From Gibbula magus (Eukaryota; Mollusca; Gastropoda; Trochida; Trochidae): a stretch of 64,000 nt of DNA. Below are positions 24,685 through 34,690 of the stretch, one piece after another. Location of the stretch: assembly GCA_936450465.1 (NCBI GenBank), contig OW388302.1, positions 11,557,530-11,621,529 on the forward strand, written 5' to 3'. How positions within the stretch are numbered: the stretch's first letter is position 1; the number at the start of each line of letters is the position of its first letter. The notes beneath the pieces were generated by a model, which saw only the letters and a program-made list of their open reading frames with translations, had not been told where the DNA came from and did no database searches. The position numbers and the translations under genes are program-made.

Positions 24685-26973
24685 TTGTAAACCTAAAGAG
24701 TTTTGGAAAATTCTTACAACAAATAAAAGAAACAATTATAAAGGCACACCAAATATAGACAATTTCTTTGAACATTTCAAAATGATTAATGGGAAGCAGA
24801 TCCAAGATGATCTCGATGTATACCCTGAATTAAACGAGGAACGCTATGATGACTCTATGCTTAATAAGGATATATCATTTGAAGAAATAGCCTCTGCAGT
24901 TAAACACCTGAAACGCAATAAGGCCTCTGGAGTAGATCAAATCGAAAATGATTACCTAATAGATTCTTTTGGGTTACTTGGTGCTACTTATGAGGAATAT
25001 TTCAATTTGATTCTATCAACAGGAATTATGCCGGAAACATGGCTAACGGGATCTATCAGACCGATCTATAAAGGGAAGGGAAATACATTAGACCCTAACG
25101 CATATAGACCAATCACAATACTCAGCTGTTTCGGCAAGCTGTTCACAAGTATACTGAACAACAGACTTAATATTTTCCTGATATCAAATAACATATTAAC
25201 CCCTGCACAGGCAGGGTTTAGGAAAGATCACTCTACAAATGATAATATCTTTGTAATGAATATGATCAACCAACTGCTAAAAAATTCTAAAAGAAAATTG
25301 TTCTGTGCTTTTATTGATTTTTCAAAAGCATTTGATAGTGTATGGAGGGTTGGGTTGTGGTATAAGCTACTTACCAATGGAATAAATGGTAGATTTTTAA
25401 AACTTGTACAAAATATGTATGCTAATATTAAATCTTGTGTATTTTCGCACAATGTTATGTCGGATTACTTTCCATGCTACGCGGGGGTACGTCAAGGTGA
25501 AAACCTTTCGCCTCTTTTGTTTTGTTTATTTATTAATGATCTTGATGATTTCCTTATTAATGATGGCTGCAAGCCAGTGACTCTATGTGATTTGAATGAT
25601 AATGATATGAACTTGTGTATTTCATTTATGATATTACTTTATGCAGATGATACAGTCATCTTTGCTTATTCTGCCCCTGAACTTCAAAGTACACTTGACT
25701 CATTCTATAAATATTGTAACATGTGGCATTTAGAAGTAAACCTGGAAAAAACGAAGGTACTTATATTTGGGAGCGGACCTGCAAAATCCTCCAAGTTAAA
25801 GTTTCTTTATGGTAATAAAATGATTGAAATTGTTGATGAATACATATATCTCGGGGTGACTTTAACCAGAAACAGAAAATTTAATAAAGCAATTAAAAGA
25901 CTTTCTGAGAGTGCATCTAAATCTATGTTCTGCCTTTTGAAAAAATCTAGAAATCTCAATATACCAATAGACTGTTTACTAAAAGCATTTGATATCATGA
26001 TCTCTCCGATTTTGCTTTATGGTTGCGAAACATGGGCATATGAAAACCTGCAAATTATTGAGAAAACCCATTTGAAATTTCTAAAATTAGCCAGCGGTTT
26101 ACGAAACTCTACACCAAATTACATGGTGTATGGAGAATTAGGAAGAGCCCCTCTTAATATACTAGTTGCCAAAAGAGTACTCTGCTACTGGCATAAATTA
26201 CATTCTTTTGGAACTACCCCCAAATTGTCAAAAATGATTTATAATTATTTGCTTATCAAAGGCACTAGAGACAATGAATATGATATCTGGACTAAATATG
26301 TTAAAGGTATACTTGACAAATGTGGATTGACTTATATATTTTACAACCCTGTAAATGTCTCATGCCAATGGCTAACGGCGCAGGTAGAAACGATTCTTAA
26401 AGATCAATTTTACCAATGTTGGAAAGCGGAGATCGTTGAAAGCCCCAAAGGGTTTTACTATAAATACATCAAAACCATCCCGATTTTGGAAAATTATTTA
26501 CTCCTTCCCGCCTATGTGCATTTACCAATTCTGAAATACAGAACATGCAATCATAACTTACCTGTTGAAGTTGGCCGTTGGCATGGCATTGACCGTGAAA
26601 AAAGAACATGTAATCTATGTAATTCACCTGTCATAGCAGACGAATTCCATTATCTCTTTAAATGTCAAGCTTTTATAGATGAAAGAAGTAAATGTATCCC
26701 AAACAATTCTTTAACATTCCCAAACTTAATAACTTACAAGAAAATATTTGCGAACCAAACTTTTGTACATTCAAAAAATCTAGCTCGTTATTTCAACGTT
26801 ATTGATAAAGTTGTTAAAACCCATAACTGAATGATAACAATTTTGAATTTGTATGTATGAAAATGTATATTTTAGCCTGCTATCTTGCTTTTGTTTATAT
26901 TGTATAATTGTTATTTGTATCTCTTGTACCACTAAGCGTGGTTTTTGAGAATAAAAAGAATTTGAGAATTTGA
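24685..26973 (+). mobile_element. 5'-truncated non-LTR retrotransposon (LINE) inserted in the satellite
   Basis: A 2,289-bp insertion carrying the 3' part of a LINE. The coding frame is already open at the left junction, with the typical pre-RT linker PKEFWKIL just inside it, so the endonuclease half is missing through 5' truncation. After the stop at 26828-26830 there is a 143-bp 3' region with AATAAA at about 26950, ending in two copies of an AATTTGAG-type tail instead of poly(A). Short tandem 3' tails are known for CR1/L2-group LINEs; the clade is not resolved here. The flanking GGTAGTG duplication confirms target-primed insertion. Confidence 0.93.
24782..26830 (+). CDS. LINE ORF2 C-terminal part: reverse transcriptase
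   Basis: An open frame of 682 codons from the first ATG. The frame really begins upstream, at the truncation point near 24686, so this ATG is only the first available one. It encodes RNA-directed DNA polymerase, which copies element RNA at a nicked target. Visible motifs are the finger motif KASGVDQIENDYL, the block AYRPITILSCFGKLF, motif A FIDFSKAFDSV (catalytic Asp about residue 179), motif B GVRQGENLSPLLF, motif C YADD (residues 287-290), and a C-terminal Cys/His cluster beginning CNLC at about residue 610 and running to HYLFKC. No frameshift or stop is present, unlike the RT relic at 47500, so the insertion looks young. Without the endonuclease domain it cannot move by itself. The clade is CR1/L2/jockey-like in general form. 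Confidence 0.92.
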   Translation: MINGKQIQDDLDVYPELNEERYDDSMLNKDISFEEIASAVKHLKRNKASGVDQIENDYLIDSFGLLGATYEEYFNLILSTGIMPETWLTGSIRPIYKGKGNTLDPNAYRPITILSCFGKLFTSILNNRLNIFLISNNILTPAQAGFRKDHSTNDNIFVMNMINQLLKNSKRKLFCAFIDFSKAFDSVWRVGLWYKLLTNGINGRFLKLVQNMYANIKSCVFSHNVMSDYFPCYAGVRQGENLSPLLFCLFINDLDDFLINDGCKPVTLCDLNDNDMNLCISFMILLYADDTVIFAYSAPELQSTLDSFYKYCNMWHLEVNLEKTKVLIFGSGPAKSSKLKFLYGNKMIEIVDEYIYLGVTLTRNRKFNKAIKRLSESASKSMFCLLKKSRNLNIPIDCLLKAFDIMISPILLYGCETWAYENLQIIEKTHLKFLKLASGLRNSTPNYMVYGELGRAPLNILVAKRVLCYWHKLHSFGTTPKLSKMIYNYLLIKGTRDNEYDIWTKYVKGILDKCGLTYIFYNPVNVSCQWLTAQVETILKDQFYQCWKAEIVESPKGFYYKYIKTIPILENYLLLPAYVHLPILKYRTCNHNLPVEVGRWHGIDREKRTCNLCNSPVIADEFHYLFKCQAFIDERSKCIPNNSLTFPNLITYKKIFANQTFVHSKNLARYFNVIDKVVKTHN

Positions 26974-27745
26974 GGTAGTGGACAAGGGTGCATGGCATAT
27001 GTCCGGTGATCAGTGGCTGTGTGGTAACTCGGTAGTGGACAAGGGTGCCTGGCGTAAGTCCGGTAACCAGTGGTTGTGTGGAAACCCGGTAGTGGACATG
27101 GATGCATGACGTAAGTCCGGTGAGCAGTGGATGTGTGGAAACCCGGTAGTGGACATGGGTGCACGGTGCAAGTCCGGTGATCAGTGGATGTGTTGTAACT
27201 CGGTAGTGGACAAGGATGCATGGCGTAAGTCCGGTGAGCAGTGGCTGTGTGGTAACTCGGTAGTGGACATGGGTACATGGTGTAAGTCCGGTAACCAGTG
27301 GTTGTGTGGAAACCCGGTAGTGGACATGGATGCATGGCGTAAGTCCGGTGAGCAGTGGCTGTGTGGTAACTCGGTAGTGGACATGGGTACATGGTGTAAG
27401 TCCGGTAACCAGTGGTTGTGTGGAAACCCGGTAGTGGACATGGATGCATGACGTAAGTCCGGTGAGCAGTGGATGTGTGGAAACCCGGTAGTGGACATGG
27501 GTGCACGGTGCAAGTCCGGTGATCAGTTGCTGTGTTGTAACTCGGTAGTGGACAAGGATGCATGGCGTAAGTCCGGTGAGCAGTGGCTGTGTGGTTACTC
27601 GGTAGTGGACCTGGGTGCACGGTGCAAGTCCGGTGAGCAGTGGCTGTGTGGTAACTCGGTAGTGGACATGGGTACATGGTGTAAGTCCGGTGAGCAGTGG
27701 CTGTGTGGTGACTTGATAGTGGACATGGGTGCGAGGTTTAAGTCC
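26974..27745. repeat. 57-bp minisatellite array, block right of the LINE
   Basis: About 13.5 more units of the same satellite. It starts with the second GGTAGTG duplication at 26974-26980. Units here are rich in the GAAACCCGG and CATGGGTACATGG variants, and the series 27221-27340 is repeated directly at 27337-27450. The array decays and stops at about 27745, where GGTTTAAGTCC runs into unique sequence. Confidence 0.95.
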
Positions 27746-28689
27746 ACCTAACAGTCAAAATTACCTGAAAACATCTTATAATTGCGTCTATGTATATGTT
27801 TATAACCAACTAGTTAAACATTACTGACATGTTATTTTATTAAAACAGATAAGACGGCAGAAATAAAGCGTTGTTACATACTGTTGCAGTAATTTGATGC
27901 AGTTTCATTCCTTCAAGTTTATGGATTACACAGGGAGATAAACAACATAAAACTCTTAAGAGTAGAGAACATATTTATTCACTGTTTCATGGTAACAGTA
28001 CCTTGTTATAAACATATAGATAAGCAAATTAATTATACAAACGCCTAACTCTATAATATGAAACAGAGAATGTCAAGGTTTTAAAGGGGGACATAACGCC
28101 AGTGGATTTATAACTCATCAGGAGTTGCCTGATTTAGTATCTAAGGGTGATTAATTACAAAAAATAACATTCTCAAGTAACACATTGTCAAATTGTTCGG
28201 TCATACTGCACTGTAACATTTGGAGCTTCAACTGGTTTCTAAAAAGAAATATACCAAAACGTCAAACATTTTAAAGGTTTAGGAATGGACAATCCATAGC
28301 CCATTACCGCATATAGCCTTTTAAATTGGCTTAACATGTTTAATTTTAGAACACATAGGTATCGGCAAAAAATGTCTTCTGTAAATATCTGTAAACTGTT
28401 AGTGCATGTAATGATTGTGACTATTTCACTTCGTTGCATGTTATTATAACATTGCATTGATGACATCACATTTCCAACATAGATGATATATTAATCATTT
28501 TCATGGATCAAGTTTAGTGTTAATGAACACATATATAACTATTCACTAAGTTCGATGATACACTACATTGCATCACTGATAAGACAATAAGATTCTTATT
28601 TTAATTTTTTTTAAACTTATTTACACATTTAAACACAATATATATGTGCACACATACTTATTTACAAATCTAGATGATAAAATACTTAG
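27746..28689. other. AT-rich unique DNA, nothing seen
   Basis: No coding frame with recognisable features or paired splice sites. The minus frame at 28239-28469 is short and lacks recognisable domains. Confidence 0.45.
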
Positions 28690-29183
28690 TTTCATTGAGG
28701 ACAAGAAAATATAGTCATTAAAAATCCCCGCCAGACCAAACAAATCTGAACAAGGGCAATAATTCAAGGAAAATGTAGTGTGCGCTTCTCAATCTCGTTC
28801 AATCAATAACTAATTTGATTTTAAACACTTTTAGAGAAAGGCTATCGCCTTTAAAGATACTTAGAACAGAGTCGAAAAATCGGATCAAGGGCATTAACTC
28901 CGGAAAAAATAATTACACTATTTTTTAAAACTCAATCAAGGTATCGATACTTAAAGCCACACACCAAAAATTATATCATGTCTGAAATAGTTTTCAAGAA
29001 AAGATATCCCCTTTGGAGATACCATGAACATAGTCCAAAAATACGGAACTAGGGCATTAACTCCTCAAATGATAATTGCGCGCATCTCATGTTTGAGATT
29101 TATCAAGGTATAAATGCCCTCAAGCAACAGAGTGAGGGACGAAGCTCAAACCTATATACCCCTTCCACTTCGTGGCGGGGGAT
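28690..29183 (+). repeat. Dispersed repeat of the GGGCAATAACTCC family, copy 1
   Basis: The copy begins with a TAGTCAT block followed by ATCCCCGCCAGACC and ends with CTTCGTGGCGGGGGATAA, so its ends are inverted around CCCCGCCA. Inside are loosely tandem segments of about 155 bp, each with a block like ATCAAGGTATCGATAC...AAGCCACA, one like AAAAG(C/A)TATCCCCTTTG, and one like GGGCATTAACTCC. Related copies lie at 32610-32960 plus 35841-36130 (one copy split by another element) and at 55218-55735. There is no coding content. The ends could fit a Helitron2-type non-autonomous element, but I see no strong 3' hairpin, so the class is left open. Confidence 0.75.
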
Positions 29184-30076
29184 AAAACCATACAATATTT
29201 ATGTACACATATAACTATTTAAAAACCTTGGTGATGAAATACTTTGTTTCATTGTAAAATGACAATATATATAGTTGTGCTAACATACTTATTTACAAAC
29301 TTTAAAGTTATAATATTCAATTTCATGGATAAAACACAATGTCAATACACATACTACTATTTACAACCTTGGTGATACAAAACTTAGTTTTTTCAAGAAC
29401 ATGTATATAGACATAATTATTCACAAAAATTGATAATATAAAACTTAGTTTCACTATACAAAGAGTGTTCATGTTCACTTAGTAACAAGACTTGACGATT
29501 CAATAATATGTTTTATTGATTAAACACATTTGGCCTCTGATTTGGAACCACTTGGAAACCCTGTTCAGTCAAAGAGTGAACCTCTATATACAATACATTC
29601 AACTACGCCACGTCCACATTCGGAGATTAGGGTCGAACAATCTGAAGATTGTTTAAACAATCTAGGAATGGTTCAATATTCCAAGATTGTGTCCTCACAA
29701 TCTGCATATTATGATAAAGATAGTTGGAAACATGTACACTGTAACATGTCACCTCAATGGTGTTTTGTGAATATACATGTGCGTACCAGCAACATTTCTA
29801 GTCCAGGAGTCTTCAGTTTTCCGATACATATGTTTGAGGTCTTTTGGTTTCCTGGGAAGGGTCAACACAAAAATATGTGTTTTGTCCGACGCATTTAATA
29901 TACAATATTAATTTACTTACACACCACAAAAAATCATGACTTCCATGTAAGAATAGTTTTTATGGAGACTTGAATGTGTCCCAATATATCTTTTTATGCA
30001 AGTTGGTGAAACATTTGGAGAAGTTATCGGTGAGTTAAAGCTGCATCTGTTGTCTTTCATAACATTTTAATAGGCT
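29184..30076. other. AT-rich DNA, no supported gene
   Basis: A 122-codon plus frame at 29530-29898 would need a TTG start and has no recognisable domain, so I do not call it. The stretch 29200-29520 contains loosely repeated motifs of the form CTTAGTTTCA(T/C) with ACATA(C/T)A(C/A)ATAACTATT, suggesting an old degenerate tandem repeat. Confidence 0.4.
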
Positions 30077-30541
30077 TTAAGGATGTTCGCTCCTCAAATT
30101 TATAGTATTAAACTTTTGTTCTAACTTATATTTTTAAAAGATCAAAGTTTATGATTGAAAAATCAGCATAAACAAATAGGGGGTAGTGTGGGTGTTTTCG
30201 AGATATGACGCCTGTAAGCTAGTGGGGTGAATTTTAACATGGGAGTCTATGGGAAACTTAGAAAAAACTGCTAAAACTTTAATATACTACATTTCTAGAA
30301 TTATATTTTGTTTCATGTCCATGTTCCCCGAACGAAATCGATGAAAAACTATATATGGTAGTGTGGGTTTGTGTAAGCTTTGACAAAAAATGTACCTGAC
30401 CCATAGTCACATTTTCTTGATTTCATTTGTTTGTTAAAAGTATGTAGATGATGTAGAATATCATGAAGTAAATAAAAATTACAAAAAATCGTTACTTAAT
30501 CATATTTCATAAGTTCAACAGGAAGGAGCGACCATCCTTAA
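30077..30541. mobile_element. MITE with TTAA target sites and about 14-bp TIRs
   Basis: GGATGTTCGCTCCT at 30081-30094 is inverted as AGGAGCGACCATCC at 30524-30537, with one mismatch. Both ends are bounded by TTAA (30077-30080 and 30538-30541). TTAA duplication is the signature of piggyBac-type insertion, so this is likely a non-autonomous piggyBac-like MITE of 457 bp. TIRs starting GGATG are not the commonest piggyBac form, so the superfamily is inferred. The interior has two copies of GGTAGTGTGGGT (about 30183 and 30357) and no coding frame. Confidence 0.75.
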
Positions 30542-31398
30542 TACGTTCCACTATTGCATATGTACTGTTTACAATGCACTTTGATTAGTAGAGGAAACGG
30601 GGTTTACTAGATAAATGGGGAAGGTTACAAGACATGTGTATGATGTTATGGAATATGTTGATGAAATGGTTACAGACTATATCAAACAACACATCATTGA
30701 GCCCACAATAAACCCATTTTAGCGAGATCTATTATCATCCTTGGGTATCTCCGTAGATAAACAAAATAACTTTTGAAAGGATGTATACTCCTAATATTTA
30801 TGGTAATGCACAAATCGATAATAAGTACATATATTGTGGGGTACTGCAGGAGTAAACTACATCAACAACTTAACAAAAAGGCCAACTTCTCTCTTTCTTA
30901 GACTTTAAGAATAGATAATTATAGTGTCGTGTGTATTCAGTTGCCCTTTTACGGAGTGAGGAAAGCTGTAAGAGTGTATCTGAAAATCTGATGATACTAT
31001 GATCCCAACTGATAGCGCCATTTTACCATTCAATGTTTATACGAAGTGCCAATAGTGTGCAATTACGTTGGCTTCAATTTAGTGTTATTAATCTAATCCT
31101 CCGATTTGGTAAATAGTTGTTTAAGATTGGATATATATATTCTCCCGTTGTAATATATCCACCTATATGGTGATATTGTTCCTGTTTTTTGGAATTGAGA
31201 GCGTCTTAATTCACTCTGGAAGTTGAAACATCGATAAATAACAAGGCGGAAATTTATATAACCTTTACAAAAGAAACTATTCCACTGGGCTTCTCTCGAG
31301 AGGAAATGATACATTAAATGTATTGTCAGAAAATATGTCATTCTCAAATTTAACATTAACAAGATGTGTTTGTTAAACACGGACACCCCTGGATGTAC
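30542..31398. other. Unique DNA, nothing seen
   Basis: No supported gene. The minus frame at 31093-31401 has no recognisable domain. Confidence 0.4.
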
Positions 31399-31770
31399 CA
31401 AAATTATGGCAACGGTTAAAGTTTTCTGAAGATGTCCACTGCGGCAAGGTCAAGGTCACAAGGTCATCATATTTCATATGAAGTTCTCATCACAAGGTAT
31501 GCACATACCAAGTATGAAAGCCCTAGCTCTGAGCAATCAAAATTATGGCCAAGGTTAAAGTTTTTTGAAACTGCGGCAAGGTCAAGGTCACAAGGTCAAA
31601 TATTATGACCTCATCTGAAAGGGATCATCACAAGGTATCCACATGCCAAGTATTAAAACCCTAGCCCTGAGCAATCCAAAGTTATGGCCAAGGTCAACAT
31701 TTCGGAAAATGTCCACTGCGGCAAGGCCGGGGTCACAAGGTCAAACTGTGATCAAAATAAGATATGTACA
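31399..31770 (+). repeat. Tandem repeat of about 125 bp rich in AGGTCA half-sites
   Basis: Three imperfect copies of a unit containing AATTATGGC(C/A)A(A/C)GGTTAAAG, TGCGGCAAGGTCAAGGTCAC and ATCACAAGGTATGCACAT, followed by CCAAGTAT(G/T)AAA(G/A)CCCTAGC. Copies start near 31401, 31546 and 31678. Each contains the cluster AAGGTCAAGGTCACAAGGTCA or a variant with GCCGGGGTC, i.e. two or three nuclear-receptor half-sites. Such AGGTCA-rich repeats are frequent in mollusc genomes; any regulatory function is inference. Confidence 0.7.
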
Positions 31771-31904
31771 AAAAGAAGTAAAATCTCGTCCAGTTGTCAC
31801 AAGTTATTTTTATGACAAAAACAAGTTTAGTCATCTGTATACGTTTTGCTCTCAATGATGTTGAAATACTTCACAAAGTCCATATCCAACATAAAAAGTC
31901 ATAT

Positions 31905-32569
31905 TCAATCTGATAAGACCTGCTGAATGAGTTGTATTTTCCTGTCATCCATGGAGATCTCGCGGCCGCTAACCAATCTCATTCTTGTAGAGCAAAGATG
32001 GGGGGAAGAATCAACATTAAACACGGGAAAAACAGATTCTGTAAAGTGCTGATCAACTTTACACAAGATTTCTCCTCTTGCCACATCAATGAAGCCGAGT
32101 TTACCTCGACCAACATCCAACACGAGGCCAAACTTCAACTCGATTGCTTCACCAAATGTGGGGCGAGGCAAAGTGACGCATGCACAAATCTGTTCTATTT
32201 TGTACTCTTGATCTGTCCTCCACACCTGGATACAGAGATAGTCGTCCTTGTGAGTGTCGTGAAGACAGTAGTCCCTCACAGACACAACGACTGATCTGGG
32301 GAGGACAGAAACACAATCCTCCATGTGCAGATTTTCCGGGCCCTCCACCACCCCCATCTCAAGCAGGGGGGTTTCGACTTTCCCCTTCCATGTCAGTTGA
32401 GAGTTGGTCTCCCAATATGTGGAATGTAAGAAAGGGGAGGGGGGAAGAAGGACGGGACTGCTTGATGTGTCACTGTACCCACTCCATGCCATGTTGTTCA
32501 GCTCGTTATGGAACTCGTCAACTTGGAGAGCTCCATGTACATTCTCTTGGTCGAGTGTCATGGCTGGAC
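31905..32569 (-). CDS. C-terminal exon of a SPRY-like (B30.2-type) protein
   Basis: On the minus strand an acceptor TTTACAG ends at 32570, so the exon runs from 32569 to the stop at 31905-31907. The frame is also open into the intron, but the code above 32570 (Phe/Val/Cys-rich) looks intronic. The first ATG in the exon is at 32559-32561 and gives 218 residues. The second half resembles the end of a SPRY-like domain as seen in molluscan TRIM-like proteins: LKFGLVLDVGRGKLGFIDVA followed by KVDQHFTESVFPVF and MRLVSGREI. Such domains bind protein or peptide ligands, often in ubiquitin ligases or immune receptors. No RING, B-box or coiled-coil exon was found upstream; the region to the right is filled by repeats, so the gene may be a fragment. 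The family call rests on motif memory only. Confidence 0.5.
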
Positions 32570-32609
32570 CTGTAAATATACAACGTGTAAAAACAACACA
32601 TGTAAACAA

Positions 32610-32960
32610 GAAGACATTCGAGAAGAAATAATTGTACACTTCCCATGTTCATTCCACCAAGGTATCGATATCCTCAAGCCACACAACTGATTTGATTGTA
32701 AATAGTTTCTGAGAAAAGCTATCCCCTTTGAAGATACCTGGAACAGAGTCGAAGAAACGGATGAAGGGCAATAACCCCGTAAATAATAATCACCAGCTTC
32801 TTATTTTCGAACTCCATCAAGGTATCGATATCCTCAAGCCACACACTAACATTTGTTTATCCTATCTTAAACGTTTCTGAGAAAAGTTGTCCCCTTTGAA
32901 GATATCATGAAGAAAGTCCAGAAATACGGAACAAGGGCAATAACTCCGAGAAAAAAAAAA
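32610..32960 (+). repeat. GGGCAATAACTCC-family repeat, copy 2, left part
   Basis: Two segments of about 160 bp, each with CACCAAGGTATCGATATCC or CATCAAGGTATCGATATCC, AAGCCACACA, TTTCTGAGAAAAG and a GGGCAATAAC(T/C)CC block. The copy is interrupted at 32961 by the 2,880-bp TIR element and resumes at 35841. It lies in the presumed intron just upstream of the SPRY-like exon. Confidence 0.75.
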
Positions 32961-32980
32961 CAATAGACCGATCCATTAAG

Positions 32981-33080
32981 CTCCGCCCCTACGAGTTTTC
33001 AACCAATCAGCGCGCCGTATTATTGACCTACTGAGGCGAGATTACTTCCTCGGACATCAACAAGCAACATGGCGGGTTCT
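32981..33080 (+). promoter_or_regulatory. GC-box/CCAAT promoter-like end of the TIR element
   Basis: CTCCGCCCC (32981-32989), CCAATCAGCGCGCC (about 33001-33014) and a first ATG in CAACATGGCGGG follow each other within 90 bp. The spacing resembles a TATA-less promoter. The frame from that ATG has about 29 codons (stop in ATCGATGA). Function is inference only. Confidence 0.35.
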
Positions 33081-33809
33081 CTGCCTGACGGAAGGGAATG
33101 TCGTCGATACGTTTTCCGAATGAAATCAGCTTTGTCTTGCGTAAAATATCGATGAAACTGTGTTTGAAGCTTGATAGGCTGACCCACCTAATCGGAAATG
33201 CACATGAAATAAACTATTTCTTATTCAGATCGGAGATACAATCACAAAATGAGGATCGAAGTGCATGCCAAGCTTGGTTTGTTTACATAAAAAAACTGGA
33301 AAATATTTGTTTGCAATGCGTAAACAATAGTTGCTATTTTAGGTTCATGGTGACTTTATCACAGGCCGATTTATTTAACAGAATATTTGTTTTTTTATAT
33401 TCTACACAAATCTATGAACAAAGTTTTGAAAGTAAACGCATTTAGACTTTCCTGGTGTTTTCAGGATTCAGGAAACCATGTCACTTTAGTCAGTTCTGTA
33501 CTGTACAGTAGGCCTTGTGTAAACACATTTCTATGCCTACTGTATAGGTCGACAACAATGACAGTTTGATCTACAGTCAACACAAATGAAATTAATCAAA
33601 TATCCTTTAAATTTTGTATGAATTTATGAATGAATGAAATACTTTTTTAATTTAGTTAGCCATGTAAGCAGGTAAGCTTGGAATATTTAAATTTGTTACA
33701 TATATAATATTTAGAAAACTCCATAACATTAATAACAATATAATGATCAAAATATTTTCAAATTTGATTTAATCATCATAGTCAATTGATTTGGTTTTAT
33801 ATTTTCAGA

Positions 33810-34690
33810 TTCCAATTAATGTGTGACACCTGGATTGGATAACAGATTCAATCAGCCACTATTGTGTCATCAAGGCTGAACATGACAATGAGATGAAATA
33901 AAGCTATGGGTTAGCAAAGTAAGTATGAACATATAACCCCATTTACAATTGCATGTATACATTTGATCCCAATAACACATATTTTGCAAATAGGGACACA
34001 TTCTTGTACATGACAAATTTTAATTTCTATATAAATACTTAATTTGTCAAATAATAATAATAGTCTGACATATTGTTATGACTAGCTAAAACATATATAA
34101 CCTGGGATGTACATTTCCCTTATATGTACAATTGATTAAAACCATAGGCAGCAGCTTAATTTTGGATTATAAGTGTTGTCATAAATTTCAACAAATAAAA
34201 ATATTTATTAATTTACCTTGAACCATTTGTTATTTGGATTCATTAAGAATAATCTGTTAATAGTCATTTTAAAAAATATATTTATTTAATAATATGCTTA
34301 TGTGACTTTTTGAATTTATCATTGCTTTTACTAAATTGGAAAGTGTGGAAAATTGTAAATTATTTGTTGACATTCTGTTATTCAAAATGTATGAATACAA
34401 TTTAATTTTCAATTATAAAATTTGCCAGAATATTTTTAACATTTTCAAGTTCACAATAAGATAACAATTAAGAGGATGATATCAATAATTGCAAAACTTT
34501 ATGCATTGTAACAATTATTATTTAATTTTTCAGACTCACAAGATCAGAAGAAATAGGGAAAACTACAGGATGTTTGAGAGTATCAAGCTGAATATCCATT
34601 TGAATCTAAGAAAATAAGCAGCATGACAACATGTACCTTATTTGTTGTTTTTGTATAGGATAATAAATGTACTCATTGATTGTTAATTAT
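33810..34690 (+). other. Possible spliced non-coding transcript inside the TIR element
   Basis: A candidate internal exon (about 33810-33919) lies between the acceptor TATTTTCAG and the donor GTAAGTATG. A candidate last exon begins after TTTTTCAG (about 34534) and has AATAAA near 34662 within a run that ends AATAAATGTACTC. Neither has a convincing reading frame. Splice signals of this quality arise by chance in AT-rich DNA, so this is only a candidate. Confidence 0.2.

Noticed and set aside
2157..27745. CRISPR-like array
   Set aside because: No alternation of constant repeat and unique spacer, no cas genes, and the context is eukaryotic.
29530..29898. 122-codon plus-strand frame
   Set aside because: Needs a TTG start in a eukaryotic context, shows no recognisable domain and no splice signals.
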